A DNA stretch of 64,000 nucleotides from Neoechinorhynchus agilis. Taxonomy: Eukaryota; Acanthocephala. Below are positions 35,063 to 47,102 of the stretch, piece by piece (position 1 is the stretch's first letter; each line of letters starts with the position of its first letter). The DNA is taken from NCBI GenBank assembly GCA_051530055.1, contig CM121342.1, positions 11,718,001-11,782,000 of the forward strand, in the 5' to 3' direction. Under the pieces are notes generated by a model that saw only the letters and a program-made list of their open reading frames with translations, made no database searches and was not told the DNA's origin. The position numbers were made by a program, and so were the translations under genes.

Positions 35063-35937
35063 CCACAAACTGTAGCACGATTTCTTAAAAACCTTCAAAT
35101 ATTAAGCATTTGTTCAACAAAATTGTAAATGAAACAAGTGTAGAATCTAGTTACGGCCGCAGAAAAAAGGCAAATTGTCTATGTTGACGGTACGATAAAA
35201 GTTATTAAGTTGATGCCTGATTTAAAAAAACGAAATTCTAAAACACGCGTATTATAGTGGTGGTGGAATATGAATTTTCAGAGAGAAACAATGCAAATGC
35301 TTAACACTTTACAGAACGTTTAAAGATTGAACTATTCGTGCTTGTTTATGGTGTAAAAAATTAAACGCGTACAAGATTGTGCCGTTGAAATATCGGATAT
35401 AATTTCTTTTAATTTTTTACGCCATAAACAAGCACTTTACAGAACATAAATATTGTCGATTTTGATAGAACACTTCAATTAGATTCAATCAAAATTCTAT
35501 TATGGGCTTAAATTAGGTGAAATAATAACATAGCAGAACTTGTTTGTTTGCAATTTCGCTGTAACACGTATTCTCGGCTTTTCAGCGGTTTTGTAATCAC
35601 TTCTTAAGTTTGAGTGCTTAGTAATAAAAATCACATTGATCATAAATACGACGTTAATTAACACGATTTTCACTTGAAAACGTCTTACATCTTCCAAACT
35701 CTATTTTTTTGACTCAACCACAGTGGCCTTACCATGCACCTTCAAAAATTTCAAGGATTTTTGCTTTCTGATTCAATAAACTTAAGCCTTTTGCTCTCTC
35801 ATAGAGAAGAAATTTCATTCTGAATATTCGATATTATCAGTTAAAACCAATCTTCAGAGGCCAAAAACCAACCAAGCCACAAACGCGTCAAAAACACTCG
35901 TTCAAACTTACTTCAGTTATCTCGACGCAGTCATCAA
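35063..35937. other. Intergenic gap with one repeat
   Basis: A family B repeat at 35340-35440 (AAACGCGTACAAGATTGTGCC, GAAATATCGG, ACGCCATAAACAAGC). Nothing else identified. Confidence 0.5.
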
Positions 35938-36444
35938 TTATTGTGAACCGGGCTTATCATCCGATTGAGCTGGAGATGAATTTCCTCCCATAGGGAATTT
36001 ATTTTTCATGGCCTTGAGTGCGGACAGCGCTGAGCTTTCGACACTACTTACGATGGGACTTTTCTTTATGTTATCCATTGATTTACGAACAGATTCCGTT
36101 AATCCTCGGAGTTGCGGGTGAACTCTTTCGGCTGCCATTTTCAAGCTCTGTTGAGTCTTTACAAAAGCTTCTGTCTTTCTTAATTCCTTAACAGCTTCAT
36201 CAATATCGTGACGAACATCTTCTAGAACCCCAATACCCAAATCCGACTTAAGTTGTTGCTCCTTCTTGGCTTTCTCTAATAGCACTTTTCTTAGAGTTTG
36301 AATCTCAGCTTGAACTTCGGCGAGCTCCTTTCTCTTCTCCTCTTGTGGTGAATCGATATGTGGCTCCTCTTCAGGAGTCAAAACAGTTCCTTCCTCAGGC
36401 TTTGTTGGTTCTTCAGGTTTCGTAGAATTTGAAGGATCAGTCAT
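35938..36444 (-). CDS. TPD52 (tumor protein D52) family protein
   Basis: Coiled-coil adaptor of vesicle trafficking. One exon, 168 residues, near the family length. Residues 1-35 are acidic and Pro-rich. The coiled coil follows (KRKELAEVQAEIQTLRKVL), then LKSDLGIGVLEDVRHDIDE, matching the family block KRKLGINSLQELKQN. After that come the TEAFVKTQQSLK segment and SMDNIKKSPIVSSVES, matching KLEDVKNSPTFKSFEE. There is no frame problem. It is transcribed divergently from DIM1, 1.5 kb away. Confidence 0.88.
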   Translation of the reverse strand: MTDPSNSTKPEEPTKPEEGTVLTPEEEPHIDSPQEEKRKELAEVQAEIQTLRKVLLEKAKKEQQLKSDLGIGVLEDVRHDIDEAVKELRKTEAFVKTQQSLKMAAERVHPQLRGLTESVRKSMDNIKKSPIVSSVESSALSALKAMKNKFPMGGNSSPAQSDDKPGSQ

Positions 36445-37933
36445 TTTAGGATCTTTAAATCAAAGAATGCGTAGATAATTAGTTTTAAATCAACGACAAC
36501 TCGTAGACGTTGTGCTGAAGCAAAGCAACCAACGTGTACTCACTACTATCATAAAAAGTGTGTTGAGCATTTCATTCAACGCCACTTGTTTTTTGACGAA
36601 GTGAGCGGAAGGCAGTAAATCATATGCTGCCTTTGCAGTGAATTGCGACCCCTCAAAACTTACCTTTGCTTCAAATCAAGTGAAAATGGAAGCTGCAAAA
36701 AAGAAGAGGACGTATTTAAACGTTCAACGTGATTCATTAAAAGGAAATTCAGCGAGACAAAGTCATTGCATTTTGACAGGCGATCACCAACAAACAAAAC
36801 GGATGCATTGCCATTTCAGTCTATTTAAAAGAACAAAATAGACTCTTGCCTACTAAAAGGGCCATGCGTTTCCATGCCAATTTTTGACAGGCGAAAAGGA
36901 CGAAATTCGAAGACATTTCACTAGCGGAAAATACAAATGGTTCAGAGTGTAAAGAAAAGACTCTAGTTCAATCTCCGTTGCTAACTGCTCTCACGTTCAA
37001 AAATTCAGCCATACTTGCTAATAAATGAACAGAAAGCGATACCTAAAAATCCAAAATTCAACGAGAAGTTTACAAGATTTTTTTTAATTTATGTGCGCTT
37101 TTCACACGAAATTATTTAGATTTGAGTCGTCCGGATAGTTCAATAAAGGAATAAGTCAAACTGAGCTAATAAAGGAGTTTTATTAAATCCGACTGTTTTC
37201 GCAGCTATAATATTGAACGCCTTTTTATCAGGATTGTTTTGGGAGAAAAATTAAAGTCAAGCTCACTTTTGTTTTTCTCTGGAAACAATCTTGATAAACG
37301 TGAACAAACTTGTGGCTTCGAAAACAATCGGATTTTATGAAACTCCTTTAAATTTTCCGCAATAAACAAACATGAATAATTCAATCTTCAAACAATAAAT
37401 CTCGGACTTTTCTTTAATGCCAGTAAAACAAAATTTCAATAAGATCAAGATAAAAATATGCAGTTATTATTTTGCGGTCGTTCTCAACACCTGAGATTAG
37501 GGATCATTAAAGACAAATGTATATAATTCGAATGTTGATCTGAATAAATTGAAAAGGCCGTTAAAAACTTCCACTGGCCTCTAAGGCGAATAATTTTTTA
37601 TTAATCGACCAATAAAAAAGATTTTAGCACTGTTTAGACTTATCCGATCTTTTTTTTGTTATTTTGTAGTCGCTTCTCAACATTTGAGAAGACAGATCGC
37701 GTTCAACCTTAAGTTTTTGTTTATTTTTGCCAGTTCTCGTTTAATACTGTATTTTTAACTGCGAACGATGTTCAAATGAGCTTTTCGCGCTCAATCCAAA
37801 AAGTTTACGTCATAAATGCAAGTGTTCATTGATAAACTCGTGAAAAATAGCACGGAAGAATCGTAAGTTGGATTCTGAGGCAATCTTGGAATTTTTTATT
37901 GTTGTTGTTTAGCGTCACAACATTTTCTTGAGG
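36445..37933. other. Intergenic region between TPD52 and DIM1
   Basis: No gene seen. A family B inverted pair lies at about 37190-37390 (CTGTTTTCGCAGC... / AATCTTGATAAACGTG). 37500-37530 is one arm related to the hairpin at 38872 (GATCATTAAAGACAAATG). Confidence 0.5.
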
Positions 37934-38362
37934 ATGTCGTACATGCTAAGACACTTGGAGAATGGATGGCAGGTTGATCAGGCTATTCTGTCAGAGGAAG
38001 ACAAGGTTGTGATCATTCGATTTGGTCACGATTGGGACCCAACGTGTATGAAAATGGATGAGGTTTTGTATAAGGTGGCTGAGCGAATAAAGAATTTCGC
38101 CGTGATTTACCTCGTGGACATTGCACAAGTTCCTGATTTTAACAAAATGTACGAACTCTACGATCCATGCACTGTGATGTTCTTCTATAGGAACAAACAC
38201 ATAATGATTGATCTTGGTACTGGAAATAATAATAAGATCAATTGGGCTTTGGAAGACACTCAAGAGTTCATAGACATTGTGGAGACTGTGTTCAGAGGCG
38301 CACGGAAAGGGAGAGGTCTTGTGGTTTCACCAAAAGATTACTCGACCAAGTATAGATATTAA
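37934..38362 (+). CDS. TXNL4A: DIM1 / TXNL4A, U5 snRNP 15-kDa protein
   Basis: Thioredoxin-fold component of the U4/U6.U5 tri-snRNP needed for spliceosome activation. 142 codons without intron, the same length as human and yeast-type Dim1. The start is set at MSYMLRHLENGWQVDQAI rather than the ATG-less upstream codons. Nearly every residue follows the family: VVIIRFGHDWDPTCMKMDE, NFAVIYLVDIAQVPDFNKM, YDPCTVMFFYRNKHIMIDL, GTGNNNKINWALED, RGARKGRGLVVSPKDYSTKY. Very sure. Confidence 0.98.
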   Translation: MSYMLRHLENGWQVDQAILSEEDKVVIIRFGHDWDPTCMKMDEVLYKVAERIKNFAVIYLVDIAQVPDFNKMYELYDPCTVMFFYRNKHIMIDLGTGNNNKINWALEDTQEFIDIVETVFRGARKGRGLVVSPKDYSTKYRY

Positions 38363-38734
38363 ACTAAAAATGCGAATGAACTATGGCCGTAATGGACAAT
38401 TTGATTGGATCGCTTTTTTTTTAAAAAAAAGAAGAAGGAATCGATTAATATAGGGAACTCCTTCGATTTTTTCCCAGCTAAAAAAAAGAACAGCATGAGC
38501 AATCCAATTTTCAAACATTAATGATAAATGTTTGAACATTTAATTGTTCATGTTTTTATATTGCCAAAAAATTTTTGGCCAACTTTCCTCTTTAAAATAC
38601 CGATTACCTCAGAATGAAAAACCTTATTTGTGATGAAAGTTTAACTATGTTCAAATTTCGGCACTTCTCTTAATTTTATTGAGGTTTGCATTCGGTCGAG
38701 TGGTTAGATATGTTGTAATTATTTCAACAGTGCG

Positions 38735-38850
38735 AATAAAACATTTAAACAACCTTGTGATAAACGCGTACAAGATTGTGTTGAAATATCGGATCTAATA
38801 AATTCTTTTAATTATCCGCCATATAAAAACACTAAAAGAAGTATTGTTAG
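38735..38850. repeat. Hairpin repeat, family B
   Basis: AACCTTGTGATAAACGCGTA, CAAGATTGTG, TTGAAATATCGGATC, followed by TTTTAATTATCCGCCAT. Same order as other family B members. Confidence 0.7.
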
Positions 38851-38871
38851 ATCGTTTGTCGATACCCGAGG

Positions 38872-39008
38872 GAGATCATTAAAGACGAACGTGTATATTT
38901 CGATTGATTGAATCAGTCATTATTAAGTTGAAATAATTTACAAGCAATTGGCTTGATAAAAATGATTGATACAATCAGTCGAAATATTCATTCGTCTTTA
39001 ATGATCCC
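38872..39008. mobile_element. Short palindromic MITE
   Basis: 137 bp with ends GAGATCATTAAAGACGAA and TTCGTCTTTAATGATCCC as inverted repeats. A second inner pair (ATTGATTGAATCAGTCA / TGATTGATACAATCAG) makes most of the element self-complementary. Confidence 0.7.
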
Positions 39009-39297
39009 TTTGGGTCGTGATGTTCGGTCGATTTCATTTTCCACATTTGAATCAAAAGCGCAGCTCCCTAGAAGACTCAGCCGGTCTAGAGTGATCATAG
39101 CGTTATTTAAAATAAAGTAAAACCCATGCTCAGATTTCGACGCTCTCCATCTTTCTAATGTAAATTTCAATCCACGAAATTCAATTGGCATGCATCACAT
39201 CGGAATTCAATCTAATTTTAAAAGCTAATCACAATTCACTTTGGTTTTTTGATACTTATTATAAATGTTATGAAATCATTGAAATCACCGCTCTGGA

Positions 39298-39657
39298 TCA
39301 CTCAGCTGTCGTTCTGGTGTAACGGTCGAAAGGACGGATGCAGCGTTCCCCCGATTGCAAGGACAGACTTATGTTTTGTATGAGGAATGCTATTGATCTC
39401 GGATCGCCAGTGATTCGTCTCAGTCTCTTAAACAATTGTTTGACCAGGTAATGCGCCGCGGAACCAAACGACCCGAGTGTCTCGACGCCAAAGGGAACAA
39501 AATAATGATTTCGACTCTGGTCCCTGTATTTTGTTCTGTTGCGTTCTTCAGCGGCGGTTGCTACTTCTTCTGGTTTAATAGTGGCGAATTTTATGTTGCT
39601 GGCTACAAGCGTGTCCACGAACGTGGCGTCGCAGAGAAGGCAAGAGCGTTATTTTAA
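39298..39657 (-). mobile_element. LINE-type RT tail fragment
   Basis: Minus-strand ORF: NIKFATIKPEEVATAAEERN, RTKYRDQSRNHYFVPFG, VETLGSFGSAAHYLVKQL, RRITGDPRSIAFLIQNISLS. The order (Ala/Lys-rich, KY..L, HYF.PFGVETLG, TGDPR, QNISL) is the C-terminal block I associate with LINE-type RT proteins. Related blocks are at 14254-14500 (-), 53255-53485 (+), 55080-55200 (+) and 59205-59460 (+). No upstream RT is present here. Confidence 0.55.
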
Positions 39658-39659
39658 AT

Positions 39660-41488
39660 AAAATAAAAATCACGCTCAAATTTTGACGCTCTCCTATATT
39701 TTAATGTAAATTTCCATTCAAGAAATTGTAATTGCCTACATGCATCAAAATTTGAGCATAGTTTAGACCTTATCATGAAGAACGCTCTTAATTCTATGGT
39801 AACATCAATCAATTCTCATGAACCAGTGGTAAAGATAAAAACCATAAGCAAAAACCGTATATGCACGTGAAATCAACTTTAAAAGTCGACTAAGAAAATG
39901 TTATTCAATTTGGATTTGATTGATGTTTTGATATCAATAATCAAGGCTTTTAGTCTAAAAATTGAAAGACGAATAACTCAAGAACTATGGCAGCTATTGA
40001 TAATCGGAAAGATTTATGCTAGATGCCTTAGTAACTTGGTAAATAGCGTGTGTTAACTTTTGTAACAATGGACAAAATCAAATAACACCAATCTACTCAC
40101 CTGGTCAGAAATACGAACAACAACAATGACACTGAGATTGCAACGTACATTGAACAAAAAGAAAAGCTAGAATTGTCTCTGAATTTTGAAAAGTGAAAGC
40201 AATCACTGGGAAACGCATTCGCCAGATTCAAAATGACTGCAGGATCATGAAGTCCGAAGAACGTTGGTACTCGTGCCATCATGACCCGAAATGAAAATGA
40301 GGAGAAACCCAATCCACAAATTCTCCTACAAACAATAACCACTAAATTTCCCGTTCGACCGGACCCGCATTCCACTTCAAAATGAACGACCACATTCATG
40401 AAGCCTATCATTTCGTTCAAGTGCTCACGAGGACCCAGAAGTACATGGTTCCTGTACTGTGAATAAAATAAAACGTATTGTTATTATGCCCATGGTTTCA
40501 TCACAGGGAATGCAATCTCTTCAGGTTTGAAAACAGACTCTGTCGGCAAGTTCGAGGATGGGCTACGGGGAACTGCAGTATTGCTCCAATTTTGGCAATT
40601 TGGCTCTTGGACTTAGGGGGAAGAAGCATATTTTTCCACACATTACCGAAAACCCATGTAGCTGAGGTATGTGGGCGAAGTGCTACTGCCCTACAGGGAG
40701 ACGTCTGAAGTGGATAAATTGGAACAGAGGCTCAATACAATGGACACAACCGAGCGGTTGAGAGTGACGAGGGACAACCCGCCGGATACTTTGCAAGAGG
40801 AGTAATGTTAAACCCAAGCGCGACCTCCATGGGCCAAACACAACTCAACGTTTCCCCGAGGTCAAGGAGTAGATCTTTCGACGGCCGTGAAGTACCAAGC
40901 GAGTGACTTATGTAACTTTCTCTTGCGGGGGCTTCCCTCATCTCGAAATGGGTGAAAAGTGGGGCTAATGGTATGTAGGGAGGAGACGACGGATGTTAGA
41001 CTGTTGAAAACTCCGATAAATTGGTTCAAAATAAAGCATTCCGTTTCAATTGCGTAAATTGCGAAAGGCAATAAAAGAAGGAAAATTTTGCTGAAAAGAA
41101 AAACGATCCGATCGCGGCTAATTAACAAAGAGAAGGACCCATGTATCTTTTAGTCTTCATTATTTCGGTTACCGATCAATGGCCAAAAGACACTAGCGCA
41201 GCTACTATTTCGCCGAAAAGAAAACCGCTATTTGTTAAAAAAATATGAAAATGACGTCAGGTACTTGTATATAAAACCCGAAAGAATTGAAATGTATATT
41301 TTTAATTGAAAGATTGCGTCACTTTCAGCGAAACGTTTTGTATTGTTTGGTTGTTAAAGTGTTGGATTAGCGGTGGTCGTTGTTTTTTCCACCCGACCAT
41401 TTCGAAAAAAAAGGAATTAGTCTCTGTAACATTCTTTCTTTAATTTAGTTTATTCCAAAAACTCGTTTTTTAAGCTGTTTTCAGAGAA
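39660..41488. other. Intergenic region with unassigned open frames
   Basis: Minus-strand frames 40097-40420 and 40862-41128 contain hydrophobic runs (SVSLLLFVFL; FLFSKIFLLLLPFAIYA) and could be exons of an unrecognised membrane protein, but I cannot connect them with splice sites. 41130-41488 upstream of DHX9 is A/T-rich with a TTTTCAG 5 bases before its ATG. Confidence 0.3.
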
Positions 41489-44400
41489 ATGGAATGTATG
41501 AAGAATTTCTTGTATGCGTGGTTAGGAAAACATCACAAACTTTCTCCGGATTATCAAGTGGCACAATTAGAAACGGGCACAAATCAGCGTTTTAAGTGTG
41601 AACTTCGAGTACAGACGTTCGACTACGTAGCGATTGGTAATTCGACTTCTAAAAAGAGTGCAATGGAGAATTCAGCTCGGGATTTCTGTGAATACCTCGT
41701 CCGTGAAGGCAAAATGGATCCTGATCTGTTGGATGGACGGTCTTCGAACGTCCATGTTCGTAAACCGACGGCACAATGTGCTCCATTACTTCCCTTACCT
41801 CCGACCGAACAGCCAGTACCGTACATCCGTGGACCTCCAGAATCTTATTTAAAGGCTATTGGACAAGCTAACATTCTTGAAGAACAAGAGCAATTCGATC
41901 AGAACTCGGAGATTCACGGGAATTGGACTTTGGATAATGCTAAAGCTCGTTTAAATGAGTACGTTCAATCTAGTTTTAAAGGAAGGAAAAATGCGAACGA
42001 GTACAAGTACACTAGCACTGGTCCGGATAACCAAAAGAGTTTTATAGCTCAGATGAGTGTGTTTGTGAAAGAAATAAACCGGGAGATTCACGCCAAGGAG
42101 CATGGATCAAGCAAACAACAAGCATCCAAAGCGGTTGCATTGTCTTTAGTAAGACAATTGTATCATTTGAAACTCATTGAACCATATTCTGGACAGCGGA
42201 AAAAGAAAGAAAAAACAACGGTTCCATTTGAGGTCAAAGTCGATCAACCAATTTTAGAAGCGATTGACAATGTCGTCGTAAAGGAAATGTGCCCCGTTGT
42301 GGACACTTCAAAGTCAACATACCCATTCTCACTTATTCCAGAACAAAAGCTCGGAATTTTTACTCCGGTAAAAGAGTTTAAGCGAATGCAGTATATACCG
42401 TGGACACCACCTATTCCCAATTGGAATCCATGGACTGCATGCAACATTGATGATGCGTTCCACTTACAGGCCAATCTGCAACTTATATCGGAAGGATTGT
42501 CGAATCAATACAGGAATCGGCATTTACCTCCAGTTTTGCCAATATCAGCATTAAGAGCACTTATTGTCGATAGTGTAGATCGCAATATTGGAACCGCTCT
42601 TGAGTAGATAATGCACTTTTACTCTTCTTTTTTGTTTGCACACCGAGTTTTAGACTGTTGCAAAGTTGATCGACAAAGTGTGTGTTTTTGCGAGGCTGAA
42701 ATTCAGTAGGGAAAAGGCCGAGAACGGTTCTTGATAAAGTGACGATCATTCGAGGATCTACGGGATGTGGTAAGACGACTCAAGTTCCACAGTTCATCCT
42801 TGACTCATACATCGAATCCGGTCATGGAGCAGAGTGCAACATCGTTGTCACTCAACCACGAAGAATATGTGCTGTTTCGGTATCGGAACGAATAGCAGCC
42901 GAAAGGGGCGAAGATCTCGGTGTATCATGTGGATATTGCGTTCGTTTTGACAAACTTCTGCCACGAGCTTACGGTTCCATTTTATTTTGCACAGTTGGAC
43001 TGCTTCTCCGTAAGCTTGAAAGCGGTTTACGTGGAGTATCTCACATTGTAGTCGATGAGATTCATGAACGAGACTGTAACACAGATTTCCTATTGGTTAT
43101 TATAAAGGACATGCTTAAGACTTGCAATGGTCTTCATGTGATTTTGATGTCAGCAACCGTTGACACCACGCTATTTAGTGAATATTTCGATAACTGTAGT
43201 GTTATTGAAGTTCCCGGAAAAGTTTACGGTGTAAAAGAGTACTTTTTAGAAGATATTATAGAAATGACCGGATTTAACCCTTTATCAAAAAGTTTAAATA
43301 GTAATCGGTTACAATGTAACAATGAAGATGTTGGTAAACTGACCGACGGTGAATGCGATTTAGATTGTAATAAGATATGCGAAGGCAATTATTCGAACGA
43401 AACGCGAGTATCGATGAGTATGCTTTCCGAGAAAGCGGTTCCATTTGACGTAATTGAAGCATTACTTTGCCACATCGTCACTCTTCCAACAGACGGTGGC
43501 TCGGTTCTTGTGTTTTTACCCGGATGGGCACAGATAAATTCCTTATGTAAAATGCTTCAAGTGCATCCAATTTTCGGCACTGAAAGATTTCGAATTTTAC
43601 CTCTTCATTCGCAACTGATGAGATCGGAACAACACTTAGTATTTCAACAAGTGCCACCGGGAGTAACAAAAATCATTGTCAGTACAAACATTGCTGAGTC
43701 GAGCATCACAATCAATGACGTTGTTTACGTGATCGATAGCTGTAAAGTGAAACAAAAGATATTCACCAGCCACAATCAATTGACAAACTATGCAGTTGTA
43801 TGGGCTTCCAAGTCAAATTTAAAGCAACGAGCTGGTAGAGCCGGACGAGTTTGTCCAGGACTATGTTTTAGATTGGTGTCTCGAGCACGTTTTGACCGAT
43901 TGGATGAATATTTGACACCAGAGATATTTAGAACACCTCTTCATGAACTCATTCTGTCGATCCGGCTGCTTCGACTTGGAAACGCAAGAGCTTTTCTTCA
44001 ACGAGCAATCGAACCTCCACCAATGAGTGCCGTGGCTGAAGCAGAATTCGGTTTGGTTCAAATGAACGCCCTTACCTGTGACTTTGAATTAACACAACTT
44101 GGCCTGATTATTGCTCGACTCCCTCTTGAGCCTAAAATGGCTAAAATACTCGTGATTGCTTGCATTCTTCAGCTCGGGGATGCAATGTGTGCCATCGCGG
44201 CCGCTTTATCCTTTTCCGAGCCGTACCTGCACGATGCTCCTCATCTGAGATGGACGCACATCAAGCTTTCTGGAAACAGATTCAGTGACCACGTTGCTTT
44301 GCTCAATTGTTTCCAGCAATACGAACGGGCATTGTTCATCAGCGAGCAGAGAGCCATTGAGCTTTGTGAGAAGAATGCACTGAATGCAGCACTAATGAGT

Positions 44401-45774
44401 ATGATATTCGAAGCAAGAAATCAGCTTAAGCAAATCATGATTGCTTCAGGTTTTCGTGAAGAGAATCTGAGATCCCAATGGTATGACGTGAATGGATCCG
44501 ATTTTAAACTAGATCTTATTACTTCTCTTCTGTCTCATGGACTCTATCCAAATGTCTGTTTCCATCTCAGCAAAAGAAAACTACTCACTACAGGAGGCAA
44601 ACATGCACTTCTCACCAAGCTGTCAGTCAATTACACACCGGACGATGTTAAGTTTCCTTCTCCTTTCTTCGTCTATGGCGAAAAGGTCAAGACGAAGGCG
44701 GTTTCAGTAAAACAACTCACGATGATCACACCAATCCAACTTTTGCTGTGCGGCAATGGAAAAATCGAAGCAACGGACCCAAGCACCGTCAATGTCGATG
44801 ATTGGATCGTTCTCCATGTAGATGTCGATATAGCGGCTAAGATTGTAACTACAAAGTGACCCGCGCACGTTGGACGACTTCTTAAACGTTTCTTTGCCAA
44901 ATTGACTCGGGTTTGTGCGTAGAAAAACAAACCGATACCAGGTTCTTGATACCATTGCATGTTGTAGCTCATTTATGAACTTTTGTTATACTAGCAATAT
45001 TTAGCGGTCTTAAAGAATACCCGAATGAGTTTACGATAATTTGATTTTCACATTGGGTTGTTCTTTTTAACGAACAGCGTTATTATACAATTTTGTGGGG
45101 TCTATTGACCTTCTTCCCTTTTTAAATCTAGAAGTTGTTCTATAAAACAGCCTTCCATGGTTTTGGATTATTGTGGCTATTTTAATATTGTTGACAAATC
45201 TGAATGTAATCTCACACGAGTCACTTAAATAAGCCTTCGAAGAATACTGGAAAAATATACGGTTCATTACACTGAAAATCCCGAAATGGGTCTTGAACTG
45301 AATCAGTCGATGCGTCCATTTTTGAACGCCTTTCAACTTCTATCCGACCAACATTGCTCTTTCAAGCCTTCCGACTTCGTGTCTAAAGATGAAGACGCCA
45401 TTGAACTAAGTGCCATTTCCCTTCCAAGAATGTTTCACCCTACTGGAAGATATTTCCAAAGTGCGAAGCGTGCTGCTTCCTCTCAATACGGGACGAAAAA
45501 GCGGTATTTTACCTCTGTATCTGATTCTAACAAACCTGACACTCAGATGGAACGTTATGAATTTATCATGAAAGAGGAATCCCCCTGTAAACGAGTTCCA
45601 TCACGACGACTTGATCCACTTCCTGAATACATTCCACTACCGAGGTCACCCATCCAGCAGCACTATGAATATCGTCGAGCAACCGCGTGCCACGGAGGGG
45701 GACGAGGACGACGAGGAGGAGACCCGAGACGGAGTCAACGAAGAGTCGGTGAGTCTCGTCAAAATTTCAGATGA
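41489..45774 (+). CDS. DHX9: DHX9 / maleless-type DExH RNA helicase A
   Basis: ATP-dependent RNA/DNA helicase acting in transcription, splicing and dsRNA processing. Two N-terminal dsRNA-binding domains: [13 protein letters not shown]...[17 protein letters not shown] and [16 protein letters not shown]...[21 protein letters not shown]. Helicase core: [12 protein letters not shown] (Walker A), [19 protein letters not shown] (DEIH box), [26 protein letters not shown], then HA2 and OB regions ([17 protein letters not shown]-like FPSPFFVYG). The C-terminus (from about 45229) has [19 protein letters not shown] and ends in a Gly/Arg tail (GGGRGRRGG), as in DHX9. The three coding blocks are joined across 42587-42735 and 44854-45228. 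Both junctions are bounded by inverted repeats (see findings). For the second, a GT-AG alternative 44856-45233 exists. Identity very sure; junctions inferred. Confidence 0.95.
42591..42730 (+). other. Inverted-repeat-bounded putative intron 1 of DHX9
   Basis: Left arm GAACCGCTCTTG (42591-42602) and right arm CGAGAACGGTTC (42719-42730) are complementary at 10 of 12 positions and sit exactly at the frame break before Walker A. Removal of roughly 42587-42732 gives [12 protein letters not shown], matching the family spacing. The only GT-AG option (42604-42722) adds about 11 residues absent from the family. Confidence 0.5.
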
Positions 45775-45889
45775 ACTCTTGTGTGTGTGTCGTATTGAAT
45801 AGAAAATGTTATGGTTCATGTGCTCAAAGTGCGTTTAAAGCGTAGAGCGAACACACGCACACTTTAGTTCTCGGTGCGATAAAAACAAT

Positions 45890-46093
45890 ATGAACGATCC
45901 GCAGTCTATAAACGCGCTCTTGGATGAACATCTAAGACGATATAAAGTACTCAATTCTAACCAAAACAAGCTAATAACAGATTTCAAATCCATTATCTGG
46001 CCACAAATCGACCATTTTGACACCATCGACCACAGTAGCGATGCGAATGCTCTTATTTTGAATAGAGGATGGACGGAAACATTTGTGCTTTAA
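45890..46093 (+). CDS. Small ORF, unrecognised
   Basis: 67 codons starting MNDPQSINALLDEHLRRYK; predicted helical and charged, no signal peptide, AATAAA directly after the stop. It may be an independent short gene or the first exon of a gene continuing at 46676-47102. I do not recognise it. Confidence 0.35.
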   Translation: MNDPQSINALLDEHLRRYKVLNSNQNKLITDFKSIIWPQIDHFDTIDHSSDANALILNRGWTETFVL

Positions 46094-46194
46094 AATAAAC
46101 TCTCAATAGAGAATTCTATTTTTTAATTCTCGATTTTTTAAGCAAATTGTTTCTGTCCACACATTCTGCTCGGCTTATCCTCCTTTTATTGTTT

Positions 46195-46395
46195 AGAAGT
46201 TTATTGTTTTATGGTGCGTAGAAAAATTAAATGATGATTTTAAACTACCGATTGGTTTCGACGAGGCACAATCTTGTACGCCTTTTGATCAAGGTTGCTT
46301 GTGACAAGTCCTAGAAACTTACAACCAATCGGTAGTTTAAAATCATAATTTAATTTTTCTACGCGCCATGAAACAACCATAAAGATCAATTCAAT
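46195..46395. repeat. Hairpin repeat, family B, near-perfect foldback
   Basis: GCGTAGAAAAATTAAAT..ATTTTAAACTACCGATTGGTT at the left pairs with AACCAATCGGTAGTTTAAA...ATTTAATTTTTCTACGCGCC at the right, with a centre GGCACAATCTTGTACGCC. The longest and cleanest foldback of the family here. Confidence 0.8.
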
Positions 46396-46675
46396 CTTCA
46401 AACAGTGGTAAGATTGCAAATTAGCTTTTATCTAGTCTTACCTTCTGAAAAAGTCGAAATTTTAATAAAAAAAATCGCGTAATATTAGTTGATAACTTTA
46501 CTTTTTCGACCGCCTAACCGCTTTTGAGTAAAATTACAATTTGAAGATTGAATTGTTCATGTTTTTTATATGGCCGAAAAAAAGAAGTAATTTATTCGTT
46601 GAATCCGATACGGCATTTGTGATTTGACCAGGACAACTCGTGTTGCTCTTGGAATGGTCCCTTTTGCCTCTGGTA

Positions 46676-47102
46676 GAGTTTATTTTCTTTACAAGAGGAA
46701 TTGAACGATGGACGCCAACATGTTATCCGGCGTTTTAGACCACCTGCTAGTCGATCTGAAGATCCTAATCCTGAAAAGGTACTGGTTGATCTCAGTCCAG
46801 TCTCAGATCCCAACGAGACACAAGAAAGGGAAGCACTGATTGAAAGGGTTTTGGTGACACGAACAGATTATGAACTCTTTGATGCAGCTATAAACATAAT
46901 TACAGGAGATATGGAATCAGGATCAAACATGAAAAGAAATTTCAGCGAGATACTAAATAATAATGAGCGACCAATGCATGCAAGTACCAGTGGAATTTCG
47001 TCTTTCCATAAACAAAGTCCAATGGATACTAAGGGCGCAGTGAAAGAAGGGCAAAAAAATATTCTTGACCAATACGATGACAATAACGAAATTCTATTTT
47101 GA
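46676..47102 (+). CDS. Probable terminal exon, hydrophilic protein of unknown function
   Basis: Open frame that begins after a possible acceptor (CTGGTAG at 46670-46676) with SLFSLQEELNDGRQHVIRRF and runs 130-odd codons: acidic, Ser/Asn-rich, no membrane segment (ALIERVLVTRTDYELFDAAI; end NNEILF). Composition looks coding. No start codon is obvious and I do not recognise the family. The upstream exon could be 45890-46093. Confidence 0.4.

Noticed and set aside
40862-41128. Minus-strand frame with a signal-peptide-like hydrophobic run
   Set aside because: No splice sites or homologous partner exon could be found; noted only in the gap description.
42604-42722. A GT-AG intron in DHX9 that also keeps the frame
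   Set aside because: Kept as an alternative only: it inserts about 11 residues (IGTALETVLDK) just before Walker A that the family lacks, while the inverted-repeat ends fit better.
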